Of a stretch of 64,000 nucleotides of DNA, positions 42,593 through 51,278 are shown piece by piece. The stretch spans positions 1 through 64,000 of the forward strand of contig CAUJGP010000022.1 of the NCBI GenBank assembly GCA_963170155.1, written 5' to 3'. The position numbers and the translations under genes were made by a program. The notes beneath the pieces are model-generated. The model searched no databases, was not told the DNA's origin, and worked only from the letters and a program-made list of their open reading frames with translations. The DNA is from Bdellovibrionota bacterium. GTDB taxonomy: Bacteria; Bdellovibrionota; Bdellovibrionia; Bdellovibrionales; Bdellovibrionaceae. Numbering within the stretch: position 1 is the stretch's first letter; every line of letters begins with the position of its first letter.

Positions 42593-44941
42593 TCAAGACC
42601 CCAAACATTGTGGAAAACCTGCCACCTTTTTAAATAAAAACTTTAATTTATATCCCTGCGCCTCAAACTCTTTGGCTGTGGATTGGATCATTCCATCTTC
42701 ACTGGCTTGAGCATCTCTCTTACACAGAGTCTTGAAAACTCTCTTAGTCATACATCGGCTAAAGCCCTCTGATTGAGATATCATCATCCCAAAATCATGA
42801 GCCCCTTTACCTGATAAATTGCCTCTCCAACCAAAATATTTATTGCTCTCTTTATCTATGGATTCATTGATGAAGCTGTTGTCGTAAGTGACGTAACCTC
42901 CATCAAAAACGTGATCGTTATGATTCATTTTTTTAACTACATAATTAACATGGCTATTCCCTCCTGGAAGACGACCCGTTCCAGGATCTGCAGTTCTCAA
43001 TCCTGTAAGCACGATATGATTCATATCTTCATCGTCAGCAAAGTTACTGGAGCGAGGAACCACAAGTGTGTTCTTTGTATAGTTATTGCTGAAAGTGAAG
43101 TAAGCGAACGCCCCTCTCAAGGGGTCCATAGTGGAATGACAAGATCGACAGTTTTGCACAAACTTAGTTGCGCTTCCTCCTGGGATTCGATCAATGTCCC
43201 TTCCTATTTTAGCATCTCCTGCTTGAGTTCCACCGGCCCATTTTTCGATGGGGATACAAAGAAACTCTCTAAAAGTATATTCAATGATTCGGCGATTGGT
43301 CCCTGCAATCGCATGAGCCTCCATAAAGGTTCGGGATGTAATCAATCCAGCGGGATCCGGATTATCAACCAATGTCGTTCCATTAAATAATTTTTGTGGC
43401 ACCTTCTTTAAAACTTTTGCTAAATTAAAACCCCCAGCGGCCAAAGAAGAGTAATGCAAATTTGAACGCACAATATCCCTTTCCATATTGGAGGGCACCG
43501 CAGCTTTCAAAGGATCGGCCATATAAATATAATTTCCAGAAAGGAGTTCTTTCGCACTGAGATTATCCCTGACATTTCCGATCAGCGTTACGATAAAGTC
43601 ATTTAATCCTGTGTTGATGCTTTCATCTCGAGTTGACATAGGGGCAGCAAAATCCCTTACAACAATATTGTAAAAAGAAGGGTTGTAGTAGGTGCGATCA
43701 CTGGGATTGTTAAAATCAGGGCCGTTTCCATCTTCTATGGCATGCCCAGCAGCATCGAAAATTCGATTTTCATCGATTAGATTCGCCATCTGCTTAAGGC
43801 GAGGGTTGTAAATCGGAGTGGCGACCCCATTCAACATTTGAAATAATTTTTGTGCCTTTTTCAGAGAAGGCGTTACGTTCACCGTTAAATCCAAAGGAAT
43901 TTTTTCAAATCCTTCACTGTTAGGAGCCCTTGCTCCAAGAAGTTCATCTTTCGTCAATTCACGACAGTAAATCGCAGCCAAATAAATTTTACCGACCCAA
44001 GGATAATTCCGACTGTTAAAAGTTCTTGATTCAGGAGCTGGAGCTTTCGAAAAATCATTAGGAGCGCTGGCTTCGTTACCAAATGCCAAACGCATATCTA
44101 AAGCTCTTTCCACCGCATTAATATTATTGTCATCCAAGGTGTTATACCTGACGCTTTCACCCGTTGAATACCATCCTGCAGAAAGATTACCGGCAAAATC
44201 TTGAGATACTGTCTGCGTCAGAGTATCTAAATACATTTCATCACTACGATAGAAATTAACAACCCCACCTTTACTTCGTGTGATCACAAGATGCTGAGGT
44301 AAATTAGAAGAGATTGGAAGAACATCCTCTCTTGCACTTAAAAAAGGATTTCGCAACATTCCTTGAACATTTGAAAAATTGGTATTTTTAGCACTATTCT
44401 CACTGGTCCGAATTGCTGATTTATAAATTTCTCCATCATTATAACCCTGGTAAACGGCAAAATTTGAAAACTCTTTAAAGTAAGTGTCTCCTAAAGATAA
44501 AATACGAAGAGATTGTTTAATTGGCGGGTTATTGTCAGATTCATTGTTAACAATCCTCTGAGCAGGAGTACGGTTTTGAATCCAGAGCTCAATGCTCATT
44601 TCATTTGAGGACTTGCATTTATCGATAATTTTTGTTTGCGCAGAGTTAATGCTTCTCAAAACATTCGTTTGAACAAATTCAAAATACTCAGAAGTCAGTT
44701 TGTAGTTTGAACTAGAACCATCAAAGAGTTTTAAATCAAGCGGAGCTCCATGTTTTGAATCAGCGATATCATGAATGACAACTCCATTTGCATCCACCGT
44801 GGCATTCGTCGAATTGAATCGATAAAGAACGACCGCGTCGCCTCTCATGCTGCCATTACCATTGATATCCAAGGCTTGCAAAGGAGTCGCAAACAAAAAG
44901 GTTAACAGCAAAAACCCTATTATTTTATTTACTCTAATCAT
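42593..44941 (-). CDS. Secreted LamG + DUF1588/DUF1585-like haem protein
   Basis: 782 residues with a cleavable signal peptide (cleavage after P-L-Q-A). Residues 25-335 form a concanavalin/LamG-like beta sandwich (M-S-I-E-L-W-I-Q-N-R, L-P-Q-H-L-V-I-T-R and W-V-G-K-I-Y-L-A-A-I-Y strands). A haem motif C-R-S-C-H at 598-602 is followed by M-D-P-L-R-G-A-F, the C-x-x-C-H-x-x-M-D-P signature of DUF1588. The end (F-S-R-C-M-T-K-R-V...G-Y-K-L-K-F-L-F-K-K-V-A-G-F-P) resembles DUF1585. These domains occur in large Planctomycete and myxobacterial proteins encoded beside DUF1501/DUF1552. Here LamG replaces the usual N-terminal cytochrome. Function unknown. Confidence 0.7.
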   Translation of the reverse strand: MIRVNKIIGFLLLTFLFATPLQALDINGNGSMRGDAVVLYRFNSTNATVDANGVVIHDIADSKHGAPLDLKLFDGSSSNYKLTSEYFEFVQTNVLRSINSAQTKIIDKCKSSNEMSIELWIQNRTPAQRIVNNESDNNPPIKQSLRILSLGDTYFKEFSNFAVYQGYNDGEIYKSAIRTSENSAKNTNFSNVQGMLRNPFLSAREDVLPISSNLPQHLVITRSKGGVVNFYRSDEMYLDTLTQTVSQDFAGNLSAGWYSTGESVRYNTLDDNNINAVERALDMRLAFGNEASAPNDFSKAPAPESRTFNSRNYPWVGKIYLAAIYCRELTKDELLGARAPNSEGFEKIPLDLTVNVTPSLKKAQKLFQMLNGVATPIYNPRLKQMANLIDENRIFDAAGHAIEDGNGPDFNNPSDRTYYNPSFYNIVVRDFAAPMSTRDESINTGLNDFIVTLIGNVRDNLSAKELLSGNYIYMADPLKAAVPSNMERDIVRSNLHYSSLAAGGFNLAKVLKKVPQKLFNGTTLVDNPDPAGLITSRTFMEAHAIAGTNRRIIEYTFREFLCIPIEKWAGGTQAGDAKIGRDIDRIPGGSATKFVQNCRSCHSTMDPLRGAFAYFTFSNNYTKNTLVVPRSSNFADDEDMNHIVLTGLRTADPGTGRLPGGNSHVNYVVKKMNHNDHVFDGGYVTYDNSFINESIDKESNKYFGWRGNLSGKGAHDFGMMISQSEGFSRCMTKRVFKTLCKRDAQASEDGMIQSTAKEFEAQGYKLKFLFKKVAGFPQCLGS

Positions 44942-45005
44942 TTCGTCCCCCAGTCACTAACCCTTAACCCTTATTGAACTCAAAAAATTTTCTTAAAAAC
45001 AAATT

Positions 45006-46901
45006 TCACGGCGCAATCACGTTGAAGAAAGTCGCACTTCCCGCTGTGGAGTATCCCAACTCCTGATCCAAAGGCGCTCCCACCAATAAAAAATTACCTG
45101 AAACTGCTAATGCAGAACCAAAACGATCCAAAGGTCCTTGATTTAAAGCATAGTAATTAAATCTGAGCGTCGTATTGACAGAGCCATCCGATGGAAGTGC
45201 CATCTGATAAACTCGGCCTCGCTTACTTAAGGCTTCCTTTGCACCAATAAAAAAACTTGTATTCCCAAAGGCTATGGCCGACCCCATCTGTTCTTCACCG
45301 CCACCTCGAAATGCTCGGACAGACGCATTGCTACCACCACCATTTAAATCGATCAACGCCACCCATCCATTACGGATTGCGGGAGGGGTTGCCATATTTG
45401 AAGGGTACCAATTTTTTGCACTCACCAGCAGTAAGTTATTTTTAAGCGCAACACTACTGCCTAAACGCGATGAAACAGGAATGACTTCATTACCAACTCT
45501 GTTGTTTGTTAACACCCAAGCCGAGCACGTCGGCGCACTAATATTAGCGATATTACATTGATGAAAGGTCCCTGTCGTTGACGTGTTCACGGCACTTCCT
45601 GGGGCTCCTATCACTAACCGCGAGCCTGAAACGGCCAAACTCGCACCAAAATCACTTTGCACATCCACTCCAGAAATAGAACTGGTAGCACTAAAAGTTC
45701 CACTGCTGAGAGTGTAAACATGAACGGCTCCAACGCCACTCACACTCGGAGCTCCCACAAACAACCGATTGGATTCAAAAGCTAAACTGGTACCAAACTT
45801 ACTGGAAGCTCCTCCATCGAGAGTCTGTACCTTGCTCCAATTACCTGATCCATCCCTTTGAAAAAACCAAACACGCCCACTTTGATTACCAAGGGCCGCA
45901 TTTCCGATAAATAAATAATTCCCACTTAATAAAACAATATTAGGTTTCACATTATTTTCTAATTCAGCAGTCGGTGGAATCACTGTCGTGGAATAAACCC
46001 AAGAACTTCCATTATTTTCGTAGATACGCACGCCACCCACATTCACGAAAGCATAGGCGTTCAATCCGGTTGTCAGAACAGCCGCGCGGTTCCCAGAAAT
46101 ACTCACTGATTCGCCAAAAAGCCCTTGAGCTTCAGCTTCCACTTCAGCGTTGACTTTTTGTTCTTTAGGACAAGCATTCGTCACATTCACTTTAAAAGTT
46201 CGCGATACAGAATTTTTATTGTAAGGGCTACGAAGCCTCACCGTCACTGTAGCTGATCCCTCCATGCAAACTCGCACATCAGAAGTCACATCAGGATCTT
46301 GAGATCGGGGTCTAATCTGCAATGTTGTTTTGCTCGGGCGCGCGGTTGGAGTCCGTCCGGGGACGTCAATATCTAAATCAGCACTCGACGTCACACATTG
46401 AATATCTCTGTTATTGGCAGTCCCTCTTTCATCCGTTCCCCAAAGTACACCTGTTGCACCCGCATCCCATCGAATGTCACATTGCACAGTTGCGCTTTGA
46501 TCACACACATCGACAGGAGTAACATTGGTCTTTAATAGGCTTAATTCCAAAACGGGTGTGCTCAATGCATTTCCAGAATTTTCCGTGTAACCAGATTTAG
46601 TAGTGACTGTTGTAGCAACGGCACCCGAACCAACAACCGTGATATTACTGATCTCAGGGTTTCCTTGCTTATCAGCAGGACAAGGGTTAGCGACGGGAGC
46701 ATTCGGATCCGTCGGCATGCCAGGCGTTCCGGGAGGAGGTGTGCTGCTGCTATTATTAGATCCGCCACCGGAACTTGGTTTATTAACAAAATCGCCTCCA
46801 CTCATTCGGCAATTTTGAAACGATATCAGCAGTAAAAAAGACAATCCCAAGAACACCACTGTTTTTTTCTTTGTATGTGTTTGTAATTGTTTTAAATTCA
46901 T
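45006..46901 (-). CDS. FG-GAP-repeat lipoprotein
   Basis: 631 residues. Lipobox L-I-S-F-Q-N-C (Cys32) followed by a Gly/Ser/Pro linker with many Cys-containing strands to about 230. From 250 to the end are six or seven FG-GAP/integrin-like blades, e.g. D-F-G-A-S-L-A-V-S-G-S-R-L-V-I-G-A-P and R-F-G-S-A-L-A-V-S-G-N-F-L-L-V-G-A-P. Such a propeller binds ligands, often with calcium. First gene of the six-gene block, with its promoter in the AT-rich region beyond 46901. Probably a surface-exposed adhesin or scaffold. Confidence 0.75.
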   Translation of the reverse strand: MNLKQLQTHTKKKTVVFLGLSFLLLISFQNCRMSGGDFVNKPSSGGGSNNSSSTPPPGTPGMPTDPNAPVANPCPADKQGNPEISNITVVGSGAVATTVTTKSGYTENSGNALSTPVLELSLLKTNVTPVDVCDQSATVQCDIRWDAGATGVLWGTDERGTANNRDIQCVTSSADLDIDVPGRTPTARPSKTTLQIRPRSQDPDVTSDVRVCMEGSATVTVRLRSPYNKNSVSRTFKVNVTNACPKEQKVNAEVEAEAQGLFGESVSISGNRAAVLTTGLNAYAFVNVGGVRIYENNGSSWVYSTTVIPPTAELENNVKPNIVLLSGNYLFIGNAALGNQSGRVWFFQRDGSGNWSKVQTLDGGASSKFGTSLAFESNRLFVGAPSVSGVGAVHVYTLSSGTFSATSSISGVDVQSDFGASLAVSGSRLVIGAPGSAVNTSTTGTFHQCNIANISAPTCSAWVLTNNRVGNEVIPVSSRLGSSVALKNNLLLVSAKNWYPSNMATPPAIRNGWVALIDLNGGGSNASVRAFRGGGEEQMGSAIAFGNTSFFIGAKEALSKRGRVYQMALPSDGSVNTTLRFNYYALNQGPLDRFGSALAVSGNFLLVGAPLDQELGYSTAGSATFFNVIAP

Positions 46902-47299
46902 TCTTCCCTACCCCCAAGAAAGACCTCTTATCTCATTATTAAATAATACACGAGATGTAGTTAATATTGTTAAAAAAAATAATTTTGGCCCATTTTAAAC
47001 CGACAACTTATTAAACATATTTTCCACCATTTTTTATAAATGTTAATTATTTAATAAATGAGACCTAAATTGCTCATATAAAGACAACAAAAATATATTT
47101 TTATTGATTATCGTATTGATACAAAATCATTTATTTTCTCTTAAAACAATGGCCGCAGAACAAATAAAAAATGCTCTTTGCATACAAAAAATGTCATTTT
47201 TTTTAAAATAAATTCTATTTATATATGAACAGTAGCTATTTTCCATAATTTGATTTACTCATCCTTGTTCAGTTAAAAAAATAAAGGAGGATCTTTTTT
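46902..47299. other. AT-rich divergent intergenic region
   Basis: 398 bp, strongly AT-rich, between the haem block and the repeat protein at 47300. No gene. TTAACA...TATTAT on the minus strand near 46940-46975 has a 19-base spacer and could be a weak promoter. AAAGGAGGATC precedes 47300. Confidence 0.5.
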
Positions 47300-48019
47300 A
47301 TGAAGAATTTTATCTTTATCAAATATATCTTATTGGTAGGCCTACTCACTCTCAGCCATATTGCAACAGCTCAATCTAACAGCAACAGACATATGAAAAA
47401 TAAAATTTATAATTTCTTGGATGAGATTAAATACACTATAAGAAGCAACGATTACTCTAACGATCAACTACGGCAAGTTCTGCATTATTTATCACTGGCC
47501 CAAGAGAGTTTGAATGATTCAAACCGCCCTCAACCACCCACTCAACCTGAGAGACCCAATCCCTCTTTTAACTTAATATGCATGTCCAGAGATGGTGACA
47601 ACAGATCTCCCTATGCGATAGGGATTCAAAATACTTTAGACTTATCAGTTATAAAAACAAATATTATTTATACCAAAGAAAGTGATTGCCAAAGTATTGT
47701 CAAATCCCCCTTTCAAGTCAAAGATGTTGTTTACGTCTGTGGATCTAGGGATAAAGATGGGATGTCTCCATATAGCATTTATACCATTAATAATAATTCA
47801 AGCACACAGCTCAAGCTAACATATGATAGCGTTGTTTCATGTCAAACCTCACTCGCTCGATCAAAAATAACACCCCAAGTTCTTGGAGTTTGTGCATCCA
47901 GAGATAATGATGGAAAATCTCCATGGTCTTTTTTCACAATAAACCACCAAACAAATGCAGTTTCAAAAATAGATATAACTTATCCCTCACTCGATGAATG
48001 CCAACAACGAAGTTTGTAA
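47300..48019 (+). CDS. Secreted protein with three copies of a Cys-S-R-D-x-D-G-x-S-P repeat
   Basis: 239 residues, signal peptide cleaved after T-A-Q. Residues 28-85 are a charged helix and Pro-rich linker. Then come three copies, about 45 residues each, of one unit: I-C-M-S-R-D-G-D-N-R-S-P-Y; V-C-G-S-R-D-K-D-G-M-S-P-Y; V-C-A-S-R-D-N-D-G-K-S-P-W. Each is followed by an I-N strand and a later Cys (x-x-x-D/S-C-Q), so each unit has two Cys and an Asp-rich loop that may bind calcium. AAAGGAGG precedes the ATG. I recognise no family. Followed by a small perfect hairpin at 48102. Confidence 0.6.
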   Translation: MKNFIFIKYILLVGLLTLSHIATAQSNSNRHMKNKIYNFLDEIKYTIRSNDYSNDQLRQVLHYLSLAQESLNDSNRPQPPTQPERPNPSFNLICMSRDGDNRSPYAIGIQNTLDLSVIKTNIIYTKESDCQSIVKSPFQVKDVVYVCGSRDKDGMSPYSIYTINNNSSTQLKLTYDSVVSCQTSLARSKITPQVLGVCASRDNDGKSPWSFFTINHQTNAVSKIDITYPSLDECQQRSL

Positions 48020-48101
48020 TTCATGACCAATGGTTCTTCACCAATGAGGAAAAGAAAATTGATTGCTCTTTTTTTTGAATGCTTTAAGTGGTCGGAGCGA
48101 A

Positions 48102-48121
48102 CGCAACGGGAGAACGTTGCG
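48102..48121. terminator. Hairpin between convergent genes
   Basis: CGCAACG (48102-48108) pairs perfectly with CGTTGCG (48115-48121) around GGAGAA. It lies between the stops of the 47300 and 48134 genes. No T tract on either strand, so bidirectional terminator function is only possible. Confidence 0.35.
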
Positions 48122-48133
48122 CTTTACGGTTCA

Positions 48134-48979
48134 TTATATTTCTTTTGGTAAGCAACTATTTTTTGTTTTACTTCCCGAGAGTCGTCCTTGTATGCATCGT
48201 CTTTCTTCGAAATCACAATGACCTTTTGGGTTTTTATCAGAGACAGTCGCTATTTCTTCAGAAAAAGAGACGATCGCCGAACCATCAGGGATCTCTAATC
48301 CATTTAATTTGCAACCGTAAGCAGTCCCACTGGCTGGCTTATAAAAGCTCTCACCACAAACATAAGAAGAATACGCATTACTTCCGGTCAGATTGCCATT
48401 GATACAACGTCGAATCTGACCGACGCAATTGGAAGCGCCATTGACAACAGGATCTTTAAATAAAACGACAAGATGACCATGAAGAATCGTTTTTCCTCCG
48501 GCCATACAAGAAGCTGTTCCCGCGGGATTCACTAGAGGTGGAGCAATACACTCTGTTTTACTTGGATCACCAACGCTGAGAGGATTAATCATTCCATCTA
48601 AGCATTGTCTTAGTTCGAATAAGTTACAAACGGCATGGTTATTAGGAGGCGTTGGAGGAAGATTTTTTAACCCCCATTGAGACCATAAATGAGGCTTCTC
48701 CATCCCATCAATATTGCAACTTTTATAATTTACAAGCGGTGGTAAATAGCCACCGCCATCTCCTCCACCATTGGTAGGAGGATTATTACCTCCGGGATTT
48801 GTTCCTCCTCCTCCCACAGAGCCATCACGATCGGGATCAGCGGGATCTTGAACTCCTGATCCTGGCCCAGCGCTGCTGGCCGTCACTTTTTCAAGATGAA
48901 TTGAGTCCCTTTGCGCACAATTTTGAAATAACAGAAGGACCCCGAGATTAAAAAGGAGTAACATTAACAGCCGTTTCAT
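48134..48979 (-). CDS. Cys-rich FQNC lipoprotein (paralogue A2)
   Basis: About 281 residues from ATG 48979 (AGGGG five bases upstream; the longer frame begins at a non-ATG codon). Lipobox L-L-L-F-Q-N-C. A Gly/Asn/Pro-rich linker is followed by a Cys-rich domain: K-S-C-N-I-D-G, P-H-L-W-S-Q-W-G-L-K-N-L-P, C-N-L-F-E-L-R-Q-C-L-D-G-M-I-N-P-L-S-V and R-R-C-I-x-G-x-L-x-G-S. The plus-strand gene at 53208 is the same protein family along its length. Each lies immediately downstream of a Gly/Asn-rich lipoprotein gene. Function unknown; probable surface protein with disulfides. Confidence 0.65.
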   Translation of the reverse strand: MKRLLMLLLFNLGVLLLFQNCAQRDSIHLEKVTASSAGPGSGVQDPADPDRDGSVGGGGTNPGGNNPPTNGGGDGGGYLPPLVNYKSCNIDGMEKPHLWSQWGLKNLPPTPPNNHAVCNLFELRQCLDGMINPLSVGDPSKTECIAPPLVNPAGTASCMAGGKTILHGHLVVLFKDPVVNGASNCVGQIRRCINGNLTGSNAYSSYVCGESFYKPASGTAYGCKLNGLEIPDGSAIVSFSEEIATVSDKNPKGHCDFEERRCIQGRLSGSKTKNSCLPKEI

Positions 48980-49095
48980 TGAATCCCCTTTCAGAACAAA
49001 CAATAATCCATTACAATCATTGTTTCACAACCATCTTTAAAGAAACTTATTTCCCATCATCCCTTCTGAAACTTACCAAGACTGTTCACTCATCA

Positions 49096-50703
49096 TTAGT
49101 AATAACGAAACCACAAGTCGAACATGAGTTGGATGGTATCATCAGTCATTTGCACAAGAGATTTGTAACGAATTTCATTACCATAAATATCTTTTTCATA
49201 ATAACTGGGATCATACTTTAACTCTATCGCCTTGATCTTAAGGAATTCGAGCGTAAAGAGTTCCCCAGGTTCCGCAATCCCATTCAAATTGGCATCAGAC
49301 CAAAGACGAAGTTTGTCAAAAATCTCATCTTCATTATCAATTACAGAGTCCGCATTTAAGTCATGCTTAGATAATGCATGATAACCATCTTTTGAAAATT
49401 TACGATCAGGCCCAAGAGTATTATCACCAAACATTTGGTCAATACCACTCACTCTTCCAGAGTTAGATGGATTCACAAGAAACATGAACTTGTCATTATG
49501 AAACCACGAGATTTGCTTTTTTGTATAAGCTTTTGGAAACGAGTTGGCTCCCAGGATATCAAATTTTATACCCGCTTTCGGAGAAGACAATACCAATGTT
49601 TCATGAGTTCCTAAATCGATAAAAAGCGGCGAAGCTTTATGATCGCACTCAGCATCAACATTCGCCTCTCCTTGGTATCTATTCAGCAAAACATAAAGAA
49701 CTTCTTTTTTATTTTTAAGATTGCTAGGAGAATAAACCTCACCTGCGTAAGTGACACCGTCAACTTTAGCCTCTGAATAAAGAAAGTTCTGACCCTTTTT
49801 TTCATAGAGCTCTACATCCACTGTGGATTTATTAGAAAATTGAGGACAAGATTCAGGGATTGGAATCAGATTTTCATACAAAATAATTTCTTTCAAATGC
49901 TCATAAGTTTGTTCACATAAAACCCGTTTTGTTTTTTTCTCTCGAAAGACGACAGTTAACTCTTTAGTGGATTCTCTTAAGTTACCATTATTTTTACTTG
50001 ATTTTGCTGTTGAACACAAAAATTTGACCGGAATTGATGGTCCAAAGTCATCGATAAATTCTCCGTTGTTGCCGCCACCACCAATATTACCAGACGATCC
50101 ATTCCCTGAAGAGGATCCTCCGTTATTCGAAGAGCTACCGCCGTTATTGGAATTTCCTCCGCTACCTATAGTCCCATTATTTCCGGAGCCATTATTACCA
50201 CCGTTATTAGGTGGTGTTATTCCATTACCTCCGCCATTATTTCCAATTGTTCCATTATTCCCATTATTAGTGTTTCCGTTGTTATTGCCATTATTATTAG
50301 TTTGGTTTCCGTTACCACCACCAACAACTCCATTGCCATTATTTCCTGTTCCATTATTTCCCGGTTGAGAGCTGTTGCCATTATTGGTAGAGCCATTTCC
50401 GCCTATGGTTCCTTCATTATTATTGCCGCCATTACCGTTGTTAGGAGGATTACTTCCAATAACTCCATTGTTTCCTGTGTTTCCAGTTCCGGAATTCCCC
50501 CCAATGGATCCTTGTTGTCCATTATTATCAACAAGAGTTTCTGATGCTTCGGCGAGGATGCTTGTATCAAAAACGGTTCTTTGAGATAAGACCTCTGCTC
50601 TTTCGGCTTCGCTTTTCAATTTGAAATTTTGATTCGAACAAGAAAGTGATACAGCTGAAACTAAAAATACAGCTAAAAACCCTCTTTGATTTTTATATTC
50701 CAT
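49096..50703 (-). CDS. Gly/Asn-repeat lipoprotein with EF-hand-like C-terminus (paralogue A1)
   Basis: 535 residues. Lipobox S-L-S-C (Cys22) then F-K-L-K-S-E-A-E-R-A-E-V-L-S-Q-R-T-V-F-D. Residues 65-220 are low-complexity Gly/Asn/Thr repeats (N-N-G-T-I-G-type units). A folded C-terminal half (about 225-535) contains the calcium-loop pair D-L-N-A-D-S-V-I-D-N-E-D-E-I-F and S-D-A-N-L-N-G-I-A-E-P-G-E-L, typical of large secreted calcium-binding proteins. The whole protein is a paralogue of the plus-strand 51279 gene; N-terminus, middle and C-terminus all match. Likely outer-membrane attached, flexible stalk plus binding head. Confidence 0.65.
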   Translation of the reverse strand: MEYKNQRGFLAVFLVSAVSLSCSNQNFKLKSEAERAEVLSQRTVFDTSILAEASETLVDNNGQQGSIGGNSGTGNTGNNGVIGSNPPNNGNGGNNNEGTIGGNGSTNNGNSSQPGNNGTGNNGNGVVGGGNGNQTNNNGNNNGNTNNGNNGTIGNNGGGNGITPPNNGGNNGSGNNGTIGSGGNSNNGGSSSNNGGSSSGNGSSGNIGGGGNNGEFIDDFGPSIPVKFLCSTAKSSKNNGNLRESTKELTVVFREKKTKRVLCEQTYEHLKEIILYENLIPIPESCPQFSNKSTVDVELYEKKGQNFLYSEAKVDGVTYAGEVYSPSNLKNKKEVLYVLLNRYQGEANVDAECDHKASPLFIDLGTHETLVLSSPKAGIKFDILGANSFPKAYTKKQISWFHNDKFMFLVNPSNSGRVSGIDQMFGDNTLGPDRKFSKDGYHALSKHDLNADSVIDNEDEIFDKLRLWSDANLNGIAEPGELFTLEFLKIKAIELKYDPSYYEKDIYGNEIRYKSLVQMTDDTIQLMFDLWFRYY

Positions 50704-51278
50704 AACGAAGCCCCCTCAATACTAAATATAAAAGTCCCTTTCTTCTCTTGCTGCAATTTTAAAACCAAGCCTGGAGTTTGATTTAACGTGTACTCAAAGA
50801 AGGGCTTCAACCCACATCGTTGCCACTAGTCATTGTTTTGACGATCTGAATAATAATTATTCATCTGTGAAAATACATGAATTTATTGATTAATTCCCTT
50901 CAAAAAAGCAAAAACGTATTTTTTTGCAAACATCTTCTTCAGTTTTGTATCCTATATAAATTTAATTTATGTAAAATCAGGAAAAACTTCATAAGCCATC
51001 GATCGCAAATTTTTATCTGAAGATAAAAAATCTTTACTCAATAAGACCTTTGAAGTGAAAAAATAGTTGTCACTTGTTTAAATCTTTTAAACCACATCTA
51101 TTTATATTAATAAATTCAGGTGATTAAAAAACTGTCGATCTTCTATCCCACTGTCTAACTCATTTCGAATCAGTTAACTTTAAGTCAGTTGTCAATTTTA
51201 AAACGCGATTAATAGCTTTTAAAACTGGACTCTCGTTTGCATAGAACTTTTTGGAAGCTCTTTGAAGGGGGTTTGAGT
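50704..51278. other. Central region between the two divergent paralogue pairs
   Basis: 575 bp with no gene, AT-rich. It must hold promoters for both halves of the inverted duplication. An operator-like palindrome lies at 51010-51029 (listed separately). No sequence similarity between its two arms is obvious, so the genes, not their promoters, are what is mirrored. Confidence 0.5.
51010..51029. promoter_or_regulatory. Palindrome in the divergent region
   Basis: TTTTTATCT-GA-AGATAAAAA is a perfect 9-bp inverted repeat with a 2-bp centre. The centre is too short for a hairpin but suitable for a dimeric regulator of the two pairs. Confidence 0.35.

Noticed and set aside
42911-43390. Plus-strand frame of 159 codons
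   Set aside because: Wholly inside the reverse of the 42593-44941 gene, which has a clear signal peptide and CxxCH; no ribosome site.
49967-50368. Plus-strand frame of 133 codons rich in Pro and Leu
   Set aside because: Antisense shadow of the Gly/Asn repeats of the 49096-50703 gene.
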